A stretch of 64,000 nucleotides of DNA from an uncultured Anaeromassilibacillus sp. (GTDB lineage: Bacteria; Bacillota; Clostridia; Oscillospirales; Acutalibacteraceae), in the NCBI GenBank assembly GCA_930987725.1, contig CAKNKY010000001.1, forward strand, positions 62,001-126,000. The letters run 5' to 3'. The stretch's first letter is position 1. The number at the start of each line of letters is the position of its first letter. The translations under genes and the position numbers were made by a program. Of this stretch, positions 46,711-54,641 are shown one piece after another. The notes under the pieces are model-generated. The model was not told where the DNA came from. It saw only the letters and a list, made by a program, of their open reading frames with translations, and did no database searches.

Positions 46711-49479
46711 TCAGGCGTATCCGGCAAAAGCGGAGGGATACGTGTAGCTGTATTTGTTATAGCGCACAGCGGAATAATCGTTGTAATTATAGACGTTCGC
46801 CTCGCCCATGCGGCGGTAAAACAGGCCTGCATACGATTTGCCGCCCGCCATATTCCAGCGGAGGAGATCCGTGCCGAATGCATAGGCGTTTGTGTAGTTC
46901 AGGTCGTGCACCAGGCCGCTCTGATTGCGGAACGTGACATAACCGGAATTGACCCAGCCCTCTTTGCCGTCAGACGTGCGGACACGGTACCAGCCATCCT
47001 GAATATCGGTGAAGTCGCTTTCCAAAACGGTGACGGAAGCGTTGGCCGCCAGCTCCATAACGACGGGGGAGGTGCGGCTCGTTCCCTGATACAGATTGGT
47101 TTTCTTGAACACAACCGCCGCCAGCCCCTGCGAGGGAATGGTGGGCGGCACCACGGCGTTGAGCATGATGGTGCGTGCATCCATGGAAGCCGTGCCGTTC
47201 CAATAACCCGCACCAACGTTATACCCAAAGCTGATCAGGCAATCCGCCTGATTCTGGTTCATGCGAAGGTTGTTGTTCTTGATGAACTTGTTGACCTCCG
47301 TTGTGTAGGAGCTCTCGTTGATGCGGTTGACCAGCAGGGACCAGGCTTCCGTTTTCGTGATGTGATTATAGAAAGTCGCCCCGGCGGCAAAGGTGTAGCC
47401 ATACCCGATGGTAGGGACGCCGCTGGATGTGAGCTGATCGGCGTACACCGTGGAGGCATAGCCCTCCCAGTTTGCAATCAGCTGGATCATCTGGTCGCTG
47501 GCCCTGCGTTCCTCCGTGGTGGAAACGCGGAAATCATTGGTGGACGAGACAAACGCACTGGTGGAATATGTGGTGGAACCCCAAGAACCGTTCCGCGACG
47601 CCACGGCTTTTACCGGAAACTTTCCGGTACCCTGGAAACTGGTGTAAGCCGTCCACTTTTTCGTGGTGTAAGTGCGGCCGGAAACAGTGACCGACTCCGT
47701 GACGGAAGACTGGGCATTCACCGTCTGCGTGGAACCGTTCGCCTGCGTGACATAGAAGCGAACCGCGTCGCAGTCGCTGTCCGTCACGGCCACAAGCGTT
47801 ACGCTCTGCCCCACCGACGCGATGTTCGGCGAGGTGTAAGCCGTGCGGATGCCTTCGGATTGTGTGACTGTCACAGTGCAGGACGCGGACACGGAGCCGT
47901 AGGAAGCAGTGATCACGGCGGTGCCGGGGCTGAGCGCCTCCACAAAGCCGTTTGTCACGGTGGCAACAGCCTCATTGCTGCTCGTCCAGGAAACCGTGGA
48001 AACACCGGTGGCTTTCAAATACAGCGTTTTTCCCTGTGAAACGGAAGCCGTTGTGTGGGAAAGCGTAATCTTCCCCGTGGGCAGCGTCTCCGGGGGATCG
48101 CCCTCATAGCGGAGCGTGAGGTATTCCGCACTCATGTAACCCACAAGGCCGCCCTGCGTTTTAACCTGCACCCATTCCGGGTCGGAGGCATCCAGGACGG
48201 AAACCTGCGTGCCCTTCTGCAGGACCGCCAGAATCGTGGAGGACGTGCTTTTCGCAGCGCGCAGGCGGAGCGCGTCCGCATTCACAACCGCGCCGACAAT
48301 GGTGGGATCGGAAGAGCCCGACGAACCGGAGGACGAAGTTGAAGAGGAAGCGGACGAGGATGAGGAGGGTGCAGATGACGAAGACGGCGAGGATGAAACG
48401 GTGCCGGAGGCCGATCCGCCCGTGGAGGAACCTGTTGTCGTAATGCGCAGATATTCCTTGCTGCACCAGCCCTCCTTGCCGGAAGCCGTGCGGACCTTTG
48501 CCCAGCCTGCGTTGGAATTGTCCGTCACGGTGAGCTTCGTGCCGTTCGCCAGCACAAGGAGCGTTTCATAATTTGTTCCGGGGCCTGAGCGAAGCTTCAG
48601 GTTGGCGGTGGTGGTTGCCGTTGTGACCTGCTCCCCGCCGGAGGACGACGGAGGCTCGATGGGCTCCGGCTCAGACGAAGGCTGCGACGAGGGCGCGGAC
48701 GACACGCTGCCGGAATTGCCCGCCTCTGTGGTGATAGTGAGGAATTCCTTGCTGCTCCAGCCGGTCTGGCCGTCAGACGTCTGCACCTTCGCCCACCCCG
48801 CATTGGAATTGTCCAGCACCGTGAGCTTTGTGCCCTGCGGCATGGTGCGCAGCGCCGTGTAGCTGACGGCGGGGCCCGTGCGGAGCTTCAGGTTCGCAGT
48901 GGTGACGGCAACCGTCACGGTATTGCCGGAACCGCCTGTATTGGTGGATCCGCCGGGCTCGGAGGCCGCATTCGCCGCGAGATACTCCACGGAGCAATAT
49001 CCCGTTGTGCCGGAGGCCGTGCGCACCTGCACCCATCCGTTTGAAGGGGCGGCCAGCAGCGTGACGATGGTCCCCTTGGGCATCGTCGTCAAAATGGACG
49101 CGTTCGTGCCGGCGGAGGAGCGGAGATTCAGATAAGCGGTGGTGAGGGCGGTGCCGCCCGCCGTGAGGCCGGAACCAGCGGCAGGTTCACCGGAAAAGGT
49201 GAGGTACTGGCGGCTGCACCAGCCTTCCAGACCGGAAGAGGAGCGCACCTTCACCCACTCCGCATTGGAATCATCCAGCACGGTCAGCGTTTCGCCCATG
49301 GGCAGTGTGGTGAGGACCTTGCCGCTCATGCCGGCGGCGTCGCGCAGGTTCAGGTAAACCGTCGTCTGCGCAGTGGAAGCGGCGGAAACCGCCCCGGAGG
49401 GGGGAATCGGCGATGTGAACAGCAGCATGGCAGCACACAGGAGCGCGGCTGCCGCGCGGAACAGCTTCTTGCGATACAA
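46711..49479 (-). CDS. Secreted multi-SH3 GH24 lysozyme (cell-wall hydrolase)
   Basis: 922-residue exported peptidoglycan hydrolase. In order: a signal peptide (about 1-34); five SH3b repeats (about 36-95, 105-165, 190-250, 285-345 and 395-455) separated by Ser/Pro/Gly linkers, one almost pure serine; a BIG2 immunoglobulin-like domain (about 470-545); a beta-rich region; a GH24 muramidase domain with the catalytic Glu in ANWEGYAS and GVPTIGYGYTF; a sixth SH3b domain; and a tyrosine-rich C-terminus. GH24 is best known from phage endolysins, but the signal peptide and wall-binding repeats mark this as a host autolysin. The TTG at 49479 lies nine bases after GGAG. Confidence 0.88.
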   Translation of the reverse strand: MYRKKLFRAAAALLCAAMLLFTSPIPPSGAVSAASTAQTTVYLNLRDAAGMSGKVLTTLPMGETLTVLDDSNAEWVKVRSSSGLEGWCSRQYLTFSGEPAAGSGLTAGGTALTTAYLNLRSSAGTNASILTTMPKGTIVTLLAAPSNGWVQVRTASGTTGYCSVEYLAANAASEPGGSTNTGGSGNTVTVAVTTANLKLRTGPAVSYTALRTMPQGTKLTVLDNSNAGWAKVQTSDGQTGWSSKEFLTITTEAGNSGSVSSAPSSQPSSEPEPIEPPSSSGGEQVTTATTTANLKLRSGPGTNYETLLVLANGTKLTVTDNSNAGWAKVRTASGKEGWCSKEYLRITTTGSSTGGSASGTVSSSPSSSSAPSSSSSASSSTSSSGSSGSSDPTIVGAVVNADALRLRAAKSTSSTILAVLQKGTQVSVLDASDPEWVQVKTQGGLVGYMSAEYLTLRYEGDPPETLPTGKITLSHTTASVSQGKTLYLKATGVSTVSWTSSNEAVATVTNGFVEALSPGTAVITASYGSVSASCTVTVTQSEGIRTAYTSPNIASVGQSVTLVAVTDSDCDAVRFYVTQANGSTQTVNAQSSVTESVTVSGRTYTTKKWTAYTSFQGTGKFPVKAVASRNGSWGSTTYSTSAFVSSTNDFRVSTTEERRASDQMIQLIANWEGYASTVYADQLTSSGVPTIGYGYTFAAGATFYNHITKTEAWSLLVNRINESSYTTEVNKFIKNNNLRMNQNQADCLISFGYNVGAGYWNGTASMDARTIMLNAVVPPTIPSQGLAAVVFKKTNLYQGTSRTSPVVMELAANASVTVLESDFTDIQDGWYRVRTSDGKEGWVNSGYVTFRNQSGLVHDLNYTNAYAFGTDLLRWNMAGGKSYAGLFYRRMGEANVYNYNDYSAVRYNKYSYTYPSAFAGYA

Positions 49480-49616
49480 TTTTTCCAACTCCTTCTCTGA
49501 GGGCAAGACAAACCCGGGAAACCAAAAATCCGGGGCGGAAAGCCCGGTTCAAATGATCCTGTTCTTGTAAAAGCGGAGAGAATCTGCCGGATTTTCCCCC
49601 GGCATACGACTCATGA
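49480..49616 (-). promoter_or_regulatory. Leader of the lysozyme gene with terminator-like hairpin
   Basis: A leader of about 135 nt. Near its middle, CCGGGC...GCCCCGG followed by five T (about 49527-49550, minus strand) looks like an intrinsic terminator, which suggests attenuation. I looked for the ydaO (c-di-AMP) and GEMM (c-di-GMP) patterns often found before wall hydrolases and did not find them. The rest of the 49480-49857 gap holds two divergent promoters. Confidence 0.4.
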
Positions 49617-49623
49617 TGCGTCC

Positions 49624-49652
49624 ATTATAAAATAAAAAACGACTTCTTTCAA
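49624..49652 (-). promoter_or_regulatory. Sigma-A promoter of the lysozyme gene
   Basis: TTGAAA (49647-49652), 17-bp spacer, TATAAT (49624-49629) on the minus strand. Confidence 0.75.
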
Positions 49653-49797
49653 CCCTTTCCAGCTTTTTCTGTGTAAAGGTATTTCCCTTTTCATACACAA
49701 TAAAGCCCGAAATCATGGGCTTTCTCAGCCCGGTCAAAGCTGAAAAGCCCTTTTCCTTTACAGCAATTCCCTGTGTAAGGAATCAAAATGTGAGGGA

Positions 49798-49826
49798 TTG
49801 CGCGGCAAAAAGTTCCGGCGTATAAT
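49798..49826 (+). promoter_or_regulatory. Sigma-A promoter of the dCMP deaminase gene
   Basis: TTGCGC (49798-49803), 17-bp spacer, TATAAT (49821-49826). Confidence 0.72.
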
Positions 49827-49857
49827 GAAAGAAAGAAAAAAGGAGGAAAAAAGGGCC

Positions 49858-50346
49858 ATGACGCGCACGGACAAAGAAAATTATTATCTGGACATTGCGG
49901 AGACCGTTCTGGAGCGCAGCACCTGCCTGCGGCGCTGTTACGGCGCAATCATCGTGAACAACGACGAGATTGTCTCGAGCGGCTACAACGGCGCGCCGCG
50001 CGGCCGCAAAAACTGCATCGACTGCGGCATCTGCATCCGCGAGGAGCTGCACATTCCGCGGGGAGAGCGGTATGAAATGTGCCGCTCGGTGCATGCGGAG
50101 GCGAATGCCATCATCAGCGCGTCGCGCAAAGAGATGATCGGCGCTTCCCTGTATCTCGTGGGGCGCGACGCCAAAACGGGCCGTTATGTGGAACAGGCCT
50201 CCTCCTGCCCCATGTGCAAGCGCATGGTGATCAACGCAGGCATCACGCGTGTCGTGATACGCGACGACAAGACGACGTTCCGCGTGGTGGACGTGAAGGA
50301 CTGGGTGGAACACGACGAAAGCCTTGCGGGCGTGTTCGGCTATTGA
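49858..50346 (+). CDS. dCMP/cytidine deaminase family protein (ComEB-like)
   Basis: 162-residue zinc deaminase, probably converting dCMP to dUMP for thymidylate synthesis. The zinc site is HAEANAI (His and catalytic Glu, near 81-87) and SSCPMC (two Cys, near 113-118), with the additional Cys cluster CIDCGIC near 56-62 typical of ComEB-type dCMP deaminases. The start is the ATG at 49858; GGAGG lies 11 bases upstream. It is monocistronic with its own promoter and a strong terminator. Confidence 0.85.
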   Translation: MTRTDKENYYLDIAETVLERSTCLRRCYGAIIVNNDEIVSSGYNGAPRGRKNCIDCGICIREELHIPRGERYEMCRSVHAEANAIISASRKEMIGASLYLVGRDAKTGRYVEQASSCPMCKRMVINAGITRVVIRDDKTTFRVVDVKDWVEHDESLAGVFGY

Positions 50347-50363
50347 TTCGCTCAGACAACAAA

Positions 50364-50398
50364 ACCGGCTGCCGAAAAACTCCGGCAGCCGGTTTTTT
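50364..50398. terminator. Bidirectional terminator
   Basis: ACCGGCTGCCG/CGGCAGCCGGT 11-bp stem with six T on the plus strand and TTTTG on the minus strand, between the convergent deaminase and GH20 genes. Confidence 0.88.
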
Positions 50399-50417
50399 AT
50401 TTCCAAACGGAGGATCT

Positions 50418-52292
50418 TCAAATGGGGCAGGCGGTGGCAATCTGCGCCCAGGTGTTGCTGGTGAGCGGCAGCGTGCGGAAGCCGGGGTTTTCGCGCGCAT
50501 CAAGCTTCAGGCGCTCCTGCTCCAGCTCTTCCAAAGCGGGGACGGTGCCGTCCAGGTACTGCCGCACCCGCTCCGCGGCGCGGCCCAGGCGATCTGTCAC
50601 GCCGGCCAGGCGAATGTCGAGCACTTCCAGGCCAAAGGGGGTGTTTTCGCTCAGCCACTGTGCACGCACGGCCTCATGGAAGGCAGCGGCCTTTCTCTGC
50701 GCCTCCAGGCAGGAATCGGCGCAGCAGGCCAGCGCGCTTTTGTCCCCTGCGTCGTAGGCCGCCTTGAGGCGAAGGCCAAGCGACGATTTGACGGCAAGCA
50801 GATCGGCGAGAAGCGCGATCGTGCGGAACAGATAAGCATAAGCGCCGCCCTTCTCCGCAATCGCGTGCAGGGCAGCGGCACATGCGGCGTAGTGAGGCGG
50901 ATAGGTGTCCGGATCGACGTGCAGGTCAAACTGGCCGAGCATCACATCCTGATAGAGCAGATATTTCGCAGGCGCGACGCCCACGCCGCCGGGCGCGGGG
51001 TTATCCGGCGTGAGATTGAGGGAATCGAGCTGCATGAAATCCTCCCACCGGGCACCGGTGCAGGCATACAACCGCGGTGCCACCCAAGCTTCTTCGGTGC
51101 GGCGTGCATACTGGTATTCCGCATAAAGCGAAAGAATGGGCAGCACACAGGCCTGGGAGGCTTCCCCGCCGTTGTCGCCCCAGCCGGTCACAAGCACGTT
51201 GCGCACGCCGTTGGCCGCACAGCTTTCCAGGGCAAGGCGGGAGGCTTCCACACTGTGATGCAAAAGCGGCGCAAAGCCGTTCCACTTCCACGCGCCTCCC
51301 GCAAAGGCCACGCGGTCCGTGAACTGATGATGCTGGCGGATCATGCGATCGTACTGCTCCCGTGTGCGGGAATAGTAATCCCAGTACACCATCTCCACAT
51401 TCCCCGGAATCCGGCTGCGCATCTCATCGGAAATCTGGAGGGACTCGCTGTGATAGGCATCGTTGTTGCACAGCTTGAAAAACATATCGCTCCACATCAT
51501 GCAGGAAAAGCCGTATTTTTCGCAGATGGCAAGCACGCGTTTCAGGTGACGCTCCATGATGTCGAACCGTTCCTGATACCCGAACTGACGGAGAAAGGCG
51601 CCGCGACCGATCATCTCGGCCTCGTCCATGCCGATGTTCATCACACGGCTGTGGAAGGTTTCAGCGCAGGAGCGCACCATTGCCTCGATGAGCGCATACG
51701 TTTCCTCCCGGCCGCAGCAGAGGATATCCGCCGTGTCGTGCACGGCATCAAAAACGGGCCAGTGAAAAATGCCGTTGAGATGCGCCAGTGTCTGGATGCA
51801 GGGCACGAGTTCCACGCCATAGCCCTGTGCATAGGCATCCAGCGCGCGCAGATCGTCCTGGGAGTACCGGCCGCGCAGGTACCCGAAAAAAGGATATCCG
51901 GGCACTTCATAGGTATCTTCGGTGTAGAGCATCAGCCGATCGTAGCCCATCAAGGCCAGGCTGCGGATCAGCGTGCGCAGGAAAGAGAGCGTCGGGACGG
52001 CATTGCGGGAGCAATCCACCATATAGGTCAAATGCTCAAAGGCCGGTTCCTCGTGAACGGAGGCCTCCTCTCTTCCCTCGGCCGACCACTGGAGCAGATA
52101 GCCCGCTGCCCGGAACAGCGCGGACGGCGTTTCACAGCAGACGCAGGCTTCACTCCCCTGCCTGGAGACGGAAAGCCCCGTTCCGCCCCATGTGACGGAC
52201 ACGGCCAGCTCGCTCTGCGCGCAGGCCGGCTGCAGAACTTCGGCGAGCTGTGGGGCATACCGGCCGGCTTCCCCCGAGATGGTGATCTTCAT
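50418..52292 (-). CDS. Beta-N-acetylhexosaminidase-like, GH20
   Basis: 624-residue glycosidase predicted to release terminal GlcNAc or GalNAc, acting by substrate assistance. It has an N-terminal non-catalytic domain (about 1-90), then the barrel: HLTYMVDCSRNAVPTL, LYTEDTYEVPGYP and the Asp-Glu catalytic pair in MNIGMDEAEMIG near 220. The C-terminal extension is rich in helices (about 430-624). There is no signal peptide, so it acts on imported oligosaccharides. CAGGAGG precedes the ATG. The AT-rich flavoprotein gene lies 34 bp upstream in the same direction. Confidence 0.82.
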   Translation of the reverse strand: MKITISGEAGRYAPQLAEVLQPACAQSELAVSVTWGGTGLSVSRQGSEACVCCETPSALFRAAGYLLQWSAEGREEASVHEEPAFEHLTYMVDCSRNAVPTLSFLRTLIRSLALMGYDRLMLYTEDTYEVPGYPFFGYLRGRYSQDDLRALDAYAQGYGVELVPCIQTLAHLNGIFHWPVFDAVHDTADILCCGREETYALIEAMVRSCAETFHSRVMNIGMDEAEMIGRGAFLRQFGYQERFDIMERHLKRVLAICEKYGFSCMMWSDMFFKLCNNDAYHSESLQISDEMRSRIPGNVEMVYWDYYSRTREQYDRMIRQHHQFTDRVAFAGGAWKWNGFAPLLHHSVEASRLALESCAANGVRNVLVTGWGDNGGEASQACVLPILSLYAEYQYARRTEEAWVAPRLYACTGARWEDFMQLDSLNLTPDNPAPGGVGVAPAKYLLYQDVMLGQFDLHVDPDTYPPHYAACAAALHAIAEKGGAYAYLFRTIALLADLLAVKSSLGLRLKAAYDAGDKSALACCADSCLEAQRKAAAFHEAVRAQWLSENTPFGLEVLDIRLAGVTDRLGRAAERVRQYLDGTVPALEELEQERLKLDARENPGFRTLPLTSNTWAQIATACPI

Positions 52293-52325
52293 TTTGGTTT
52301 CCTCCTGACAATTAGGATTTGAAGT

Positions 52326-52742
52326 TTAAAATTCATATCTTGTTCCATGTGAAAGTAACAGTCCGTCCGTTAATTCCACGCATAGAATTATGGTGTTTTC
52401 ATCATCAAAATCATTATGCCCATTATCAATCCATTCGGTAAAAACGATTTTCAGTTTCTCAGCAATTATGCGATTTTCTTCTTTTCCAAAATACCCTAAA
52501 TTGTTTCCCTTTCCATGTGCAGTAAACCAGTCACTCGCTATTGCAACATTTGGGTTTTTTTCTATTTGTTTTATTTTGTTAGAAAGTGCATATGTAATAA
52601 TATAAAATGAACCATCCTCATAATAAGCATTTACATTCCGCACATATGGCATTTCTTGTTCCGCCGTTGCTAATGCAATCACCGTGTCTTTTCCAAAACG
52701 TTCGATCATTATTTTTTCAGCTTCTGAGCTTAATTTTCTCAT
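52326..52742 (-). CDS. Pyridoxamine 5'-phosphate oxidase-family protein, AT-rich
   Basis: 138-residue FMN-type split-barrel protein: DTVIALATAEQEMPYVRNVNAYY (quoted in part across the first strands), FYIITYALSNKIKQIEKNPN, VAIASDWF, and TIILCVELTDGLLL at the end. It is related to general-stress flavoproteins; no substrate is known. The gene is strikingly richer in A+T than everything around it, which suggests recent acquisition. AAAGGAG lies eight bases before the ATG at 52742, and it has its own promoter with an inverted repeat in the spacer. Confidence 0.8.
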   Translation of the reverse strand: MRKLSSEAEKIMIERFGKDTVIALATAEQEMPYVRNVNAYYEDGSFYIITYALSNKIKQIEKNPNVAIASDWFTAHGKGNNLGYFGKEENRIIAEKLKIVFTEWIDNGHNDFDDENTIILCVELTDGLLLSHGTRYEF

Positions 52743-52827
52743 AAGGTTATCTCCTTTACAAATTCCCGTTTGATGCAATGTTTCATTCGTTTCCATCCGA
52801 TCCGGCAAGCGCCGGCCGCCTTTTTCT

Positions 52828-52856
52828 ATTTTATCACGTTCCGGTTTCAGGAACAA
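52828..52856 (-). promoter_or_regulatory. Promoter of the AT-rich flavoprotein gene, with possible operator
   Basis: TTGTTC (52851-52856), 17-bp spacer, TAAAAT (52828-52833) on the minus strand. The spacer contains GTTCC-N7-GGAAC (52838-52854), a symmetrical element that could bind a repressor. Confidence 0.5.
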
Positions 52857-52938
52857 GCACACGTCTTGCGAAGGCAGGCGGGGCAACGTTACAGTAGAAA
52901 TCACAAGATGCACTGCCGTGATTACAACCGGCCAATCC

Positions 52939-53139
52939 TCAAGACCGGCTGAAACAAGAAAAGGGTTCCGCATGCCCCTCCACAATGATATCATAATCAT
53001 AAAGGTGGACACCATTGTGAACGCCGCCGCGGATGGCACGCCCGCTCGGCGCGCCGAGGCCAAACACGAGGAAGGATGCTGTGCAGATGACGGTGAGACG
53101 GAAAGCCAGCCGTGAAACGAAAAAAACGAAACGCCGCAT
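52939..53139 (-). other. Doubtful small reading frame between spoIVB and the flavoprotein gene
   Basis: A 66-codon frame beginning MRRFVFFVSRLAFRLTV with one hydrophobic segment and an AGGAAA site upstream. I recognise no family and see no sign of conservation, so it may be non-coding. The remainder of the 52743-53193 gap holds only the promoter and the spoIVB terminator. Confidence 0.2.
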
Positions 53140-53159
53140 GGTTTTCCTGTGTAAAAGCA

Positions 53160-53189
53160 GAAGCCCACACCGTTTCCGGTGTGGGCTTC
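53160..53189 (-). terminator. Terminator of spoIVB
   Basis: Perfect GAAGCCCACACCG/CGGTGTGGGCTTC 13-bp stem with a 4-nt loop and a short TGCTTTT tract on the minus strand, five bases after the stop. Confidence 0.75.
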
Positions 53190-53193
53190 GCGA

Positions 53194-54384
53194 TCACGCC
53201 ATCGTTTCCAGCATCGTTTCGATGAATATCCCGTATCCTCTGGTGGGATCGTTTACAAACACGTGCGTGACCGCACCGATCAGTTTCCCATCCTGCAGAA
53301 TGGGGCTGCCGCTCATTCCCTGCACAATGCCTCCGGTCAACTCCAAAAGCCGTGCGTCGGTGACATGAAGCACTAAATTTTTGCCCTCTGCGCTCTCATT
53401 GTAATCCACGTGTTCCAGCGTCACTTCATAAAGCTGTGGGCCGTCCCCGTTGACAGTTGTCAAAATCTGAGCAGAACCGGGATGCGCTTCCTGGCGGAAG
53501 GCAACCGGTACGAGTTCCCCCTGCACCGGTTCATACAGCGAACCGTAAACGCCGAATTCGTCGTTGGCGTCCATCAGCCCAATGGCTTCTTCGCTTGCAA
53601 AATAGCCGCGCAGTTCCCCGGGAATCCCGCGCTGCCCTTTTGTGACGCCGCTGATGGTGACCGGCATAATTTCCCCGTTGAGAAAAGGCATCAGCTCGCT
53701 TGTGTCTGTATCGCAGACGCCGTGGCCCAGTCCGCCAAAGGTTTGGGATTCCGGGTCATAAAAAGTCAGTGTGCCGATGCCGGCGGTGCTGTCGCGCACC
53801 CAGATGCCGGCCTTCCACAGGCCGTCCGCCTGTGATTTTGCGGGAAGCAGGGAAACACTGAAGGACTTTCCTTCCCGCAGGCAATTCAGCAAAACGGGCT
53901 TTCCCCCGCTCTGCTCCACAATTGCGGCAATCTCTTCATTGCGATTCACATCCTGGCCGTTCACGGTTTCCACGATGTCGCCCATTTGGATGCCGGCTTC
54001 GGCGGCAGGGTTTCTCAGACCGCTTTCCGTCTGGATTTCGGCTGTTCCCACGACCATGACGCCGTCGGTGAACATCTTAATGCCGAACGGCATCCCGCAT
54101 GGGATCACCTGTTTCTGTTCCACAACGCTGACAGAAACCGTTTTGACGGGGATGGCATGGAACAGCATGAGATCCGCCTCGTATTTGCTCTCCTCCCCAT
54201 AGGAGGCGACTGCCCGGCTGCCCGGGCTGGCCGCGGATAACACACCCCCGTTCCACGAAAGCGACATGCCCGGCAGGACACGGTAGCTGTCGCAGGTCAG
54301 CCGACCGGCCACGCCAACGGCTGTGCAGACGGCAAACGACAGTGACGCCGCGCAGGCCGTCAGGATCCTCCACGCCCGTTTCAT
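53194..54384 (-). CDS. spoIVB: SpoIVB peptidase
   Basis: Sporulation serine protease (S55) secreted from the forespore that cleaves SpoIVFA to trigger sigma-K processing. It is 396 residues: an N-terminal membrane anchor (about 5-27), a PDZ domain (GIQMGDIVETVNGQDV near 130-150), the catalytic His in GGLGHGVCD and the catalytic Ser in QGMSGSPILQDGKLIGAVTH (quoted to 20) near 360. It shows the organism is equipped to sporulate. The start is the ATG at 54384 with AAGGTGA upstream. The usual neighbour spo0A is absent. A strong terminator lies only about 27 nt upstream of the start. Confidence 0.93.
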   Translation of the reverse strand: MKRAWRILTACAASLSFAVCTAVGVAGRLTCDSYRVLPGMSLSWNGGVLSAASPGSRAVASYGEESKYEADLMLFHAIPVKTVSVSVVEQKQVIPCGMPFGIKMFTDGVMVVGTAEIQTESGLRNPAAEAGIQMGDIVETVNGQDVNRNEEIAAIVEQSGGKPVLLNCLREGKSFSVSLLPAKSQADGLWKAGIWVRDSTAGIGTLTFYDPESQTFGGLGHGVCDTDTSELMPFLNGEIMPVTISGVTKGQRGIPGELRGYFASEEAIGLMDANDEFGVYGSLYEPVQGELVPVAFRQEAHPGSAQILTTVNGDGPQLYEVTLEHVDYNESAEGKNLVLHVTDARLLELTGGIVQGMSGSPILQDGKLIGAVTHVFVNDPTRGYGIFIETMLETMA

Positions 54385-54411
54385 GGGACTCACCTTCTTT
54401 CGCCGCGTCAC

Positions 54412-54449
54412 AAAAAATGACCCGGCGTGTTTTACTTTTCCACGCCGGG
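54412..54449 (-). terminator. Terminator of the tepA-DUF2264 run, just before spoIVB
   Basis: CCCGGCGTG/CACGCCGGG 9-bp stem with an 11-nt loop, followed by TCATTTTTT on the minus strand. Its T-run ends 27 nt before the spoIVB ATG. Confidence 0.8.
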
Positions 54450-54641
54450 CCAAAAATACGCGCGCCAGTATTTTGCAGTCTTTTTCCCTGCCACACGCAT
54501 CCAATTGCCTGCAGGAACCTGTCAAAATCAGACACATTTTATTTTTTCAAGGATTCGCAGGTTTCATTCGCCTCAAAAAGAAAAGAAATCAAAACCAGGC
54601 TTTTCGCAGCGGCCGAGAAGGAAAGCCTCCGTTCGCCGGAC

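Noticed and set aside
49480..49616. c-di-AMP (ydaO) or c-di-GMP riboswitch before the lysozyme gene
   Set aside because: This was expected from the gene type, but the conserved internal sequences were not found; only a terminator-like hairpin remains.
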